A stretch of DNA of 64,000 bases from Pelomyxa schiedti (taxonomy: Eukaryota > Evosea > Pelobiontida > Pelomyxidae). Location: NCBI GenBank assembly GCA_020536535.1, contig JAHLWZ010000406.1:64105-128104 (forward strand). The letters are read 5' to 3'. The notes beneath the pieces were generated by a model that worked only from the letters and a program-made list of their open reading frames with translations, made no database searches and was not told where the DNA came from. This document shows positions 1-10,135 of this stretch, one piece after another (positions within the stretch are counted from its first letter, which is position 1; each line of letters begins with the position of its first letter). A program made the position numbers and the translations under genes.

Positions 1-50
1 GCGCGGGCGGGGGGGCGCAGGCGAGCCCAAACACGCCACTGCTGGACCCC

Positions 51-1233
51 ATGAGGGCTGCTGCGAGAGGCTCTAGGGGGATCAACAGAAAATCTGTTTT
101 CACGTGAGTGTTCTCTGTGTCCTCACTTGTTCTAGTGACAGAGCCAATAAAACCCTTTGATTTTATTTATTTAGTTTTTTTTTTTCCCCATTAATGCAAC
201 TAATGTCATTATAACACACCAAGACATTTGGCACAGCACACAACAACAACAACAACAAAAAAAAAAATACTCACAAATACTCACAAACACACACCCACAA
301 AAAAATAATAATTCCTGATGGTTTTGATAGGAGAGTGTCATTTTGGGTCGGCGCAGCATCTGCTCTTATTGGTCTTGGACTTGTTATCTTTGGAAGCACA
401 ACTCCATCTTCTTACGTACCTCTATTTGGACCATCAAATAATGACCTGAGCACATACACACCATCCGGGGGTGGGGAGGACCGACCCCTTACTGGAATAA
501 TCACATCCACCCCGGCTATTGTTACGGGTTGGTTGGCACCTTTAGATGACAATGTATACAAGTGGACTCTACCTGCGGAATTAAATTCTTCTGCTCTACA
601 AATGCATGTTATACATCTATTTCCTCTTAACATCACCTCTAACCCCTTTTCATATTATTATCTCAGTGGATTTTGTGTTGAGGGCCCTGTAATGGTGTCT
701 GTCAAGAAGGGGAGCATTCCAGAAAGTGGGGAAAGTCGAGCCCTGTCATTTGCCAGCTGGGACTTTGAATGTGCGTCAACTCAGAACAAACTTAGCTATT
801 TTCAGTGCGATATGCCAGAGGAGGCCGACGAGAAATGGCACTTCTACATAGAGTTCTACAACTTTCAGTCAGAACTTGCAGTAAACTACACAGCTTCTAT
901 TCAACCATGTGGGTTGTCCTCTGTCTTATTGTAGTCTTCGTGTGAGCAAGTCACTCACTTGTACACCATTATTTAATCTTTTGTTTTACTTTACCCACCT
1001 TATGATCATGTTTGTATTGTACCATTTCTCCTCTGTTTCCTAATTCCATTACAGCTGTTGATATGGCATACTGCCAAGGGTACTATCTGATTGGAGATCA
1101 ACTGAAGGTTTTCCTCCTAATACTTGCATTCTGTTCCGCTGGGACCTTCCTACTTGTTCTAGCTGTAGTTATTGAATTCTATTGGCTTCTCACCAATGCA
1201 ACATTCCGTGCTGACACCCACTCTTTCACTTAG
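51..1233 (+). CDS. Two-pass membrane protein with luminal domain, function unknown (5' end may lie outside window)
   Basis: Three exons join in one frame: 51-103, 331-908 and 1055-1233, with donors gtgagt and gtgggt and acceptors gatag and ttacag, giving about 269 residues. A hydrophobic stretch near the N-terminus (SFWVGAASALIGLGLVIFG) is followed by a soluble part of about 200 residues with several N-glycosylation sequons (NSS, NIT, NYT), then a C-terminal hydrophobic segment encoded by exon 3 (VFLLILAFCSAGTFLLVLAV). This suggests a hairpin protein of the endomembrane system with its middle domain in the lumen. The frame stays open to the left edge and reads like coding sequence (NTPLLDP), so the ATG at 51 may be internal. 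I recognise no family. A polyadenylation-like A run follows at 1258-1268. The exon chain is well supported; the role is unknown. Confidence 0.6.
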
Positions 1234-1324
1234 TAAATTCACACATTTGTACTTGTAAAAAAAAAAAAGAACTGGCATGACCCATAGTTCTCTTTCTTAT
1301 TGCCTGATGATACAACCAGCCTTT

Positions 1325-3921
1325 TTACAAAGATTTGGCCGTCTCCAATACAAATTCCAGTTCACCATAGATTTCAAAGCCTGAGAGGAACAGTTTGTTG
1401 TTCCCGTTGGAACAAGGGCCGGTCATCACAACGCGGAAAATGCTGAAGCCACCAGCATTACGGGATATGTCCCATGATCCCACGCCATGCGGTTCACACA
1501 GAGTTCTATCCCTTAGGTGCGAAGCAATTATGGTCCAACTCTCACCGTCGCGGCTGGCCCTCAGCTCCCACAATCGCAGGAAATTGGATGCGTTGCAGTC
1601 ATGCCGGAGCGAGTACTTTGTGGGCCTGACGAATGCCCCGCAGGGCCTGAGGTCGATCTGCCACCAGCTGCTCGCGGAACTGCCGGTCTGATTGCCGAAT
1701 TGCCAGTTTCGGCTAAGTACATTTTCCGGGGAGCCGGTGCCGGTTCGGGACCACGAGGCTTGAACAAGTCCAAGAGTGTGAGGATTCTGGAATGTTGATT
1801 GGTGCCTGTATTTAGTTCCAAGGTAGTATATAATGCCCGCGGTGTCCCAGTCCGAAATGAATTTGAATTGCAGGGCTGTGTGGTTTTTAGTTGACAGTAT
1901 AAGTACACTGCTTGCTTGTTTTGTTTAGGGGATAGACGACTTGCCTGAAGGAGTTGCAAATGTGTATTCTGGGCTGCATGTCCCATGAAAATCAGAGTAC
2001 TCTGCCCTGACACAGACATTATGGGTAGTACCCTTGGGTAGGTTAGAGATATGGAGGCTTGGAGCTTCAGTTGAGTGTTGTACAGCCTTGAAAGATGTAA
2101 AAATACAGTATAATATGTTAAACCTTACTGTGGCTACTGCACCTGACTTCACAAATACTGTGTAACCGATAACTTTTGGTAGCTCAGCAAGAGGTACAAA
2201 AGAAACAGGTTGCGGAGGTAGCCATTGCAGGGCCAGTGAAGTGTTGGAGGACTCAATACATGCAACGTCTCTTGGTGTACCCGTTGCTCTCTCTAATGGA
2301 AATAAAATTGTAGAACTTAAGAAAGTCAAAAATCACAAACCACGTGGAATAATGAAACCAACTTGTGCTATGGCTCGAGAAACATCTGAGCAATCCAGCT
2401 TAGAGAAAAAATCCCCGGACTCACAAGGATTGACTTCGTCTTGGTACTCGAGTTGCTAGGAAATGTTAGGAGAATAAATGACCTTTTCTCATTCCCACCT
2501 GGACTGCTTTCGAAAAGGTCATTTGAGAGTTTATAAGAAGAATATCTGAGGGTTCCTTGGAAGATGTAGTAGCACGTGAGGATAAATCCCGTAGGTTTGA
2601 AGAAATCGCGTTGAGAACAGAATACTGCCTCCCCAAATTTTCAACTGTAACCACAGTGAATTATAGAGTGAGGTCTTAGTCCATACCTGATGTAGAACAC
2701 AGACTCATCGACTGAGATTTTAAGGAGGTGATTTGTTCTTGTATTTTCGAAATAAGAGAAGCTCCAACACAATCAACTTCTTCTTGGAAAGTCACGTGCC
2801 TCTATTAAGTGATTGTTATTATCTAAATTAAGAAATGAATAGCACACCAATTTAATATCCTGTATGGCTTTTTCAATCTTTCGTGCAGCAGTATCAATTT
2901 TTTCCCTTTGAGAATTGTATCTTTGTATTATACTTTCAAGCTCGGATCTACATTTATAGGCTTGCTCAGAAATCGAAACTGTGGGATGACCCTTCTTTAG
3001 TTAAAACAAGAAGAGAAGTTCCATGTGAACTTTGTGAGATCGAGCACATGAACTGCACATCATCACATTATCTAATGTACAGTAGTATCGGATTTTTTTC
3101 GTTTTGTGTAGAGTACAGCTTTCTGTTCAGTGTGACATACTTGTAGGAATAACGCATAGTATACTAAAAAGGCCAGTAGTAGATGCAACCACAGGAAGCT
3201 TGGGGTGAGATGCAAAAGAAGGTCTCTTATGAGCTTCAATCCAACAGGAATCACATAAGGTACCACATATAGTGCAGTGTGAAGTTGCTGGATGACCACA
3301 ATCAATACAAGAGGTGTTTGTACCTATTGTGGGGTGTCAGATGCCTCCGGGTGGTGTATTCCTTTTCACATTTGGTTGCTCTTTGCTGCAAGATATCGGC
3401 TAATTGCCTATTTGGCTTGAGGCTCTTTATTCCTTGGTCTATTGGTACATTTGTAATCATAGAACATCGAGCACACTTTATTCCAACAATAGCTGGAATT
3501 CCCACAGGCTTCAAATTTTTATTAAAAACTAAATAAGGAAAACAAACAATTCCATTTTAGAGGGGAACGATCCAGCCCCATAATAGGGTGATAGCAACAA
3601 CCTCTGAAGCCGATTTAGTTGTGCAGGTATCATTGGGCACTCCAGCAGATGGTTGTTTCTGTGAGTTCCAAGGGTCATCGCCCATAATTTTGGCACTGGC
3701 GCCACTCTGCGACGCCAAAATAGAGGCGCATTCGTGGGCAATGCAGGCCGCCACACATCGGCTGCACATTGTGTCACCACACTGAACGGCATTCAGACAT
3801 TGTGGGATGGCAAACAAACAGGCAGTAATAAAACAACATTTAATATCAGAGGATCTTCCAACAAGTCGAGGCACATTGGACAACAAAACGCCTCCATCCC
3901 ATCACTCCCCACTGCAGTCAT
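1325..3921 (-). CDS. TRIM-like RING / B-box / coiled-coil / FN3 / F5-8C protein, putative E3 ubiquitin ligase
   Basis: The start ATG at 3921 gives MTAVGSDGMEAFCCPMCLDL. A 57-nt intron (donor gttgtt, 3782-3838) joins LILN to CGDTMCSRCVAACIAHEC, making the first half of a RING finger. The second half (IKCARCSMI, then LKPNRQLADIL) lies in the exon near 3500-3380. Next comes a B-box-like zinc module (CIDCGHPATSHCTICG, DSCWIEAHKRPSF) at about 3300-3180, a probable helical coiled-coil region around 2900-2470, a fibronectin type III domain split by an intron at about 2290-1930, and an F5/8 type C (discoidin-like) domain to the stop, with motifs WWQIDLRPCGAF, SRDGESWTII and LFLSGFEIYGEL. RING plus B-box is typical of TRIM-family ubiquitin ligases; the C-terminal module would choose the target. 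Exon borders in the middle are approximate. The family call is firm; the substrate is unknown. Confidence 0.75.
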
Positions 3922-4096
3922 TCCCCTAAGTTTTATTATTATTCCTAACAGATAGCCGCAAAAGATATTATTTACCTGCCGTCCTATCGAATGGCGTTTA
4001 ACGGTTTTTCGTATCAACGTTAGTTGGAATAAATCATGCAAATTCACTGTACCAACTACTACAAGGGTGTGGTGTATGTATTTGGATTTTGTTTGC

Positions 4097-6302
4097 TTAT
4101 GTTTGAGCAGTAGCAACTGGTGCTGGGGGCTTGGGTTCACCTGAGGGAGCTCCTCCTGCACTGGGTGTATCAACAGATGTTGTGTCTATTGTAATGTAAG
4201 TAGATGTAATGCAGTTGTTTTCGTATAACATAGTAAAGCAGGCTTCAACTTCACATTGATTTACCACTTCTTACTCGTTTTTCTTCCATGAGTTAAGTGC
4301 AATTACCTTTTGCTGGTGTGCCAGAAGTGGACTTTGTATCTTGCATTGGAGCACTCTCCTTTGTAGTGGACTTCCTCTTATGTGCTGACTTCTTGGATGA
4401 AGAATCCTTTTGCTTCCTTGTGGTCCTCTTCTTGCTAGTTGTTGAAGTTTTCTTCTTTGGCTTCTTTTTATCCCCCATTGGCTCCTCTTCGTCCTCCTTT
4501 GGCTTTGGTTCTTCTTTGTCCTCTTTTGACTCCTCCTTTTTATCCTCCTTTGGCTCCTCTTTATTTGCCTTTGGTTCCTCTTTGTTTTCCTTTGGTTCTT
4601 CCATTTTGTCTTGCTTTAGCTCCTCTATTTTACCTTCTGTATTGGCCTTCACCTCCTTTTGCTCTGTCTTTGGTGCCTCCTGTTGCCCCTCCATTGGTTC
4701 CTCCTTTTTGTCTTCCTTTGCTTCCTTTGGCTCCTCATTGCTACCACTCCTTTCTTCTTTTCCCTCCGCTTCCTTTGTCTCTTCTGACTTTGTTTCCTCT
4801 TCCTTTGTATCCTCCATTGCTGAGGTCTTTTCTCCTTTAGATTTTTTTGGAGGTCGCTTTGATTCAGCTTTCTTACTAGGAGGCCTCTTTGATGGCAAGA
4901 CTCCGTGAGACTTTTCTTCCTCTTCCTTCTGCCTTTTTTTTTGTATTTCCTTTTGTCTCTCTACTGCTTCATGTCTCGTAGATCCTGCCATGATCCTGTG
5001 CTGCCTCAATGACATGTATGTGGACTTCGGAGCGTCCTTACTAGCAGATACCTCCCCAGGCTTTTTGGACTCTTCTGGTTTTGTCCCTTCACCTTTTTCC
5101 TTTGGTACGTCTGTTTCACTCCCTTTAGGCTTCTCACTAGCTGCAGTTTTTCCCGCCCCTCCTCCTGGTTCACTTGGAGCTGTTTTCTGAACTTCAGTCT
5201 CTTCTTTTTCTTCACTCTTTTCTTCTGTTTTCTTGTTGAGCTTTTGAAAGACGCGGTCAATCACTTCTTGTTTGTTCCCTCCTTGCTTTATCTTGTGCCT
5301 TGAACACCACTCCTTCAACTCACCTTGAGGAAAAAATAAGTACTCATACTATATACTAGTGTAATACTCACGAACGCTAAACATCTCAAGTTCAAGTGTA
5401 CTCATCCCAGCAGAGATCTCCGATACACGATCAGCGGTCTTTTCTTCTGGCTTTGACTCTACAGCATCCTCCATCTGGGAATATTAAGATAAAATCTGTG
5501 TTTAACAAGGAGTTCACCTTCCCTGTGACTATTCCATCCAAAATCTGAATCTTAGTATGCTTTTTGTTGATCGTGAGTCCAAGACGTGAGCTAATCTCTT
5601 TCAGGAGCTCTCTTCCAGCCTCCAGCGGTATTAGTGACAAAGAACGGAGAAACGTGACTTACACACACCATGTTCAGAATGCAGAGTGCTCCCTCAGCGA
5701 CAACCTGCTCATACACACTTTCTCTCACTTTGCTCATATCGGCGCCTCTAAAATCATCAATCAGTAACACAAATAGGACAGCAGAGCTCTCACTTGCTCT
5801 CTATTCCCAGCTCCGCAGCCAAAACGCACACATCCTCATCAGTGGCCTTGTGTGAAATCCATTCCTTGGTTCCTACTCTAGCAACTTCACGCAAAAGGCC
5901 TTTCTGACAAGCAAGCTTAGTCTTCTCCTTCACCGGGGTCACAGTCTTCAACTCCCGCGCATTCATTCTAGATGTCACTCCCTCCATTCCCTTGTACACC
6001 ATAGCAGTAGTCTGCGATTTAATTTGAAGAGGTACAGTTAATCCAACCAATTCCGGAATACATTCCTAATAATCTAGCTCCTGGCTCATCTAGCCTCTAT
6101 TCACAAGTACCAGCCCAAATCCATTCTAACACCACCAATTAGGCAAAAATACCAGTATACTGGTTGGATCCTTAGGCTTTTCTGCCAATTCCTCGTCCGG
6201 CAGATTTGACCCACCCTGCAACCTTGACGCCTCCACAAGTTTCCTCTTATCATCCTCGGGAAGACCCACAATTCTCTCCAACAGGCCCGTCTTTTCTGTC
6301 AT
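4097..6302 (-). CDS. SAP-domain, lysine/glutamate-rich nuclear protein
   Basis: The start at 6302 gives MTEKTGLLERIVGLPEDDKR. At least five introns are visible. One junction (5318-5380) builds a SAP motif: MFSVRELKEWCSRHKIKQGG followed by NKQEVIDRVFQKL. SAP domains bind AT-rich DNA or scaffold regions. Nearly all that follows is repetitive Glu/Lys/Pro sequence with blocks of KEEPKEDKKEE type and basic clusters resembling nuclear localisation signals (PPKKSK, KKPKKK). The last long exon does not end at its apparent stop: a donor (AAAG then gtaatt) and an acceptor near 4190 add a tail ending PPAPVATAQT, stop at 4097. It is probably a chromatin or RNA-associated protein. The N-terminal 170 residues match no family I know, and the architecture is only loosely like DEK. 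Confidence 0.7.
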
Positions 6303-6494
6303 TAAATTACTGCCGAAGACGCTTCGCCTGGTGCTGTATTTTTTTTTTTATGTTGGCTGTTGTCGTGCCACTATCTTTAATGCACGTTATCACAGGCATT
6401 TTTCTGCTCACGTCATCAAAATTTTATTTTTTGGTGCCTTTTCGGAAATGAGGGGCCCCTAAGAGCAGAATAATGCCAAAACCAAGAGTTCCAC

Positions 6495-8163
6495 TCAGGG
6501 AAGAGAAATAGAAGTAAGGGATGGCCAGTAGTGTGTTTTGGGGTCAAGTTTGCCTCTTTTTGATAGTTGTATTGAGCGCAACGGCGCTTCCCCAAAGTGG
6601 AATGTTCCTAGTCTGTAGTACGATATTAGGCTGGTTTTTGTTGGTAGTATGGGGAAATTACTGTGCCAGGATCGTCCTTGCGTCGAAGGAGATTCTTTCC
6701 GGCTCCTCGTGCTGTTGCTGTGGTTGTTGTGATTGGGGAGGTGGTCTCCCTGGCTGGAATGCCGGCTCCTTCGGTTCACTGGAAGCATCTTCAACAGTGT
6801 CTCTTGGAAACCGTCACTGAGGGGAAAAAAGAAAAAAATACCTGGTGTCAATATGTTACCTGTATCTTGTGTTGATCACTGTAGCATGCAACTGCATGGA
6901 TGTAAGCCGATTGAGTGAGAGTGCATAGGAATGCTTATGTGTAGAGGACCTTCAAAGATTTCTCTTGTTCTGGAACAAGCTCAACATCAACAAATTTCTG
7001 TATTATGAGTTCTTACTCACTTAGTTTGTCGAAGACTTTATTGGAACTTACCGCACGCTTGGGTGAGTCTATCATCCACTGGGTGAACTTTCACATACAA
7101 AACGTCTACCTCAGAAGGATCGTCATTCATATATTCTAATTCCTCCAATCTCACCACCTGCACATTTCAGAATAACAAAGAAACATCTCGACTACTTGAG
7201 ATCTTGTGCTAAAGACATCATAAATCCGTGAAGAGAGACTTTTCAGTGTCTCAACAGCTTTTTCCAGAGCTTTGTCAGTGTATAACCTCAGCATTACAAC
7301 CGTGAGGTCTTGAAATGCCGTAAAAAAGTTGTATCCACAATTAAAACAAGTACTCACGGAAAGTAGAAGGTGGACAAAGAATGCTGGGGTCCATTCCCCT
7401 TACATTCATGAATCGTGTTTCTAATTCTCTGTTCGTGAATTAAAGGGGTTTTCAACTGAAAATATAAATACTTTTTGAAGGAAACCACACCAGCAGAAAA
7501 AGCTGGGTCTGTCAACGGGATGGAAATGAAATGTGTGTATGGAAGCTTTGGGAATACCTAGAAGAACATTAAAAAACAAAATTCATTAATTGTCACTTAC
7601 AGAAGCCATCAAAAGCTCAATCCTCGTGTTGGCAGCAACTATGGATGCCTCAGTCTGCCCCCTGAGAACTAAATACTTTAGACGCCAGTACGAACGACAA
7701 AATAACCCACTTATTGTAGTAGGGCTCGAAGCTACACGTGAAGGAGTAATCTGTTGATGAAACCGTTTTGTTGGCATACAAATAGTAGCTCCAGTTTCCG
7801 TTTGTATTTTGTCCTTGGTCAAACCACGTTTGCCAACTATTCAAAACCTGTATCAGTCACAAAAAAAAAATCGTGATAAAACACAAAAACGAGCAAACCA
7901 ATAAACTTGTGATACACTTCTGGCACATCAATTTCGGCAGTGAAGTTCCTTTCCTCGTCCACCTTTATTTGCAACCCACTGACTTCGCGCTCGTCAGTTG
8001 CACCTCCACCATCTCCAGATCTAGATCTGCCTGCGGACGCAGAGAGATTCGCGGGTCCGCGCGTGGGCGTTGTTCCGGAGAGCACTGCCTTACGGTACAC
8101 CCTCCCTTTCACATGTATCAGTGTAATATGGGGATCTGTCGACGGTAATAATGCGTGTTGCAT
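6495..8163 (-). CDS. ASCC1: ASCC1 homologue: KH domain plus 2H phosphoesterase domain
   Basis: The start at 8163 reads MGMQHALLPSTDPHITLIHV. Domain order is an N-terminal tail, a KH domain (FTAEIDVPEVYHKFI, then a GLTKDKIQTETGATICMPTK exon, ending ANTRIELLMAS), then a 2H phosphoesterase domain. Both catalytic motifs form across splice junctions: HLTVVMLRLY (about 7340-7270) and KLHATVINTRY (about 6900-6860). The stretch LEELEYMNDDPSEVDVLY is characteristic of ASCC1. The C-terminal exon ends with FHFGEAPLRSIQLSKRG, matching the family's closing strands. ASCC1 is a nuclear subunit of the activating signal cointegrator complex, linked in animals to alkylation-damage repair and RNA processing. 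The protein is about the expected length. A 99-residue hydrophobic frame on the opposite strand (6521-6820) is only a shadow. Confidence 0.85.
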
Positions 8164-8255
8164 TCCCACGACGAGTTTTTGACTCTAGAGGAAATAAAAA
8201 AATTTTCGTCAATCAAGATACTGGTTTGAGTGTGAAAAAAAAAGGGGAACAAACA

Positions 8256-9795
8256 ATGGCCACCAACACTGTCGGTGACTTACTCACGGCCGCAGATGCC
8301 GCTACTGCTGAGGTTCACCGCATTGCGGCAGAGCTTTGTGTTTGTTCAGACCTCTTGTAGTCGTTGCCGCTCCTCTTGTAGTCGCTGCCGCTCGGCCCGT
8401 TGCCGCTCGGCAATTGCATCCCCTAATGGTGTCAACTGCTCGCGGCAGCGACTACAAGAGGAGTGCCAACGACTACAACGAGAACAAGCCAGAATGCATG
8501 AGGAGTCGCAAGTGAAGTGGTATAACTGTTCTCATGGTATACTATCACGCCTCTTTCGTACACTGACATCTCCAAAATAAAATTACCCAGAGCACCCTTA
8601 CTATCGCAACCAAGCAAAGGGGGATGTTACGATGTTATTTGGTGAATTGAAGCCCCTACCCGCACCAATCGATATTTACACTGTTTTTGCTATCATCAAA
8701 TGTCTTCGAGATCACTCTATCTCGCCACTCATCAAGGATTCCATCTTGTTACTAGATCTTCAGGGCACAATAGTCAATATTGAAACATACTCAGATATGA
8801 CCTGCACCCCAGATGGTATTCCAGAGCTTACAGAGTTTCAGGGCGAACTTCTAAACTTTTGTTTGCCTCTGCCCGACGGGAGGGTCAAAGTTATCCGCTG
8901 GCTTTCCCCATTCAAAACCCAATTACTGCTACTTCTATGGGCTAATGCAGGTGGAGATATTGCCCTGTTCTCCAAGGAACGTGATACTGTTGTAATGGCT
9001 TGCAAAACTGTACTGTCAGGCGCGCTTAAGCGTAACGTGAGTGTGTTAAGTCAGCATGGAGTCACTGGAAAAGTGGTACCAATAAGCCTGCTTGCTGCCT
9101 ACAAGGAGATAGTGGTTCTAGATGACCAGGTCAAGAATATTCGAGTGGAAGAGAAGACCGACCGCATTTACGTGACTGCTGAATCAGTTGAGGCCCATCC
9201 AACTGTAAGTGTGGAGACCTGCTCAGTAATTACTGCAACTACTACCCAAACTGCTTTCACTATAACAACACCACCGAAGTGCCGTGTGTTGAATGCTGCC
9301 CCTTCTTATGTCACACCTTTACGCGGCGTTGTACTGGAGCGTGTTGATGCTGCCAGGCCTGCACTTATGCCTATTTTAACCACCCTATACCCTGTTTTCG
9401 ATGCTCTTCTTGGTGCCGATTTTCCTGCAGCATACTGCTCACACTGCGAAGGAATATCCTACATATGGAAAGAAGCTTGCTTGCACTGCTTGCTGCCAAT
9501 AAAAGTTCACCATGCCGTTCCAGATAGTAGTGGCGGAAGCAAAACAGAAGCAAACAAGTTGCATACACGAAATACCAGTGAAGAAATAGCTGCACTCCAT
9601 AGAGCCACAAAAGCGCACAAGAACGTCGAGGCCGATGTATTTACTCTACAATGTTGCGTTTGTATGAATGCCGAGGCCAACTGCTGCCTTACCCCATGTG
9701 GCCACATTTGTTGCTTAGCCTGCGCAGAAGTGGCACTCACATGCCCTGTGTGTTCGACCAAGATAGTTGGCAGACAACAATTTTACATACCCTGA
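8256..9795 (+). CDS. C-terminal RING-finger protein, putative E3 ubiquitin ligase
   Basis: Three exons fit in frame: 8256-8339 (MATNTVGDLLTAADAATAEV), 8449-8536 (a short coiled coil, RLQEECQRLQREQARMHEES) and 8591-9795, about 458 residues in all. The middle is a long domain of unknown type. The last 60 residues hold a C3HC4 RING: CCVCMNAEANCCLTPCGHIC, then CLACAEVALTCPVCSTKIVG. RING fingers at the extreme C-terminus, as in IAP or MGRN1-like ligases, recruit E2 enzymes. The ATG chosen is the first in frame with exon 2. The first intron contains a large inverted repeat of exon 2 (separate entry). No membrane segment or signal peptide is visible. Confidence 0.7.
8357..8476. repeat. 35-bp inverted repeat linking intron 1 and exon 2 of the RING gene
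   Basis: The left arm is 8357-8391 and the right arm 8442-8476; reverse-complementing one gives 33 of 35 identical bases, with a 50-nt loop. The left arm consists of two near-identical 21-bp direct repeats (core CTCTTGTAGTCGYTGCCGCTC shared). The right arm starts a few bases upstream of the modelled acceptor and covers the coiled-coil coding start of exon 2. The transcript could fold into a strong hairpin hiding the 3' splice site. Confidence 0.8.
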
Positions 9796-10135
9796 TCAAC
9801 AACTTGACCTTGCCAATGTGAATGCTCTAAGAGATGTGTAGCGAGGTGACCTGAATTTTGGATAGAAAAGCTAGACCCTCTGTGACACCTACCAATTACC
9901 TCACCCGTTTGACACCACTTCCTGCCTCCGTTCCTTTATAAACCCTGTTTTCCCAGGATCCATGTAGCGCATTAACGTTAAAGAAAACTCGTGTCTACGA
10001 AGGCACGTATCTCCCGTTCTTCTTTTTCTCTATTCTCTTTACTCTATTAGCACCGCCTATGGCATTTCAAATTTTAAATGTTCTAGCACTGGTTTTTTAA
10101 GACATCTCGTTGCAAAGAAAAAACTGTTTTTATGG
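9796..10135. other. Intergenic region with a possible promoter
   Basis: This 340-bp gap separates the RING gene from the CLU gene on the same strand. A TATA-like TTTATAAA lies at 9935-9942, roughly 195 bp before the proposed start codon. The stretch 10011-10035 is pyrimidine rich. No coding frame or RNA gene is evident. Confidence 0.3.

Noticed and set aside
4297-4908. Long plus-strand frame rich in Ser and Phe
   Set aside because: It is the complement of the repetitive Glu/Lys/Pro codons of the SAP-domain gene.
6521-6820. 99-residue plus-strand frame with a membrane-like N-terminus and Cys cluster
   Set aside because: It lies antisense to the final exons of ASCC1, whose minus-strand coding is confirmed by family motifs on both sides.
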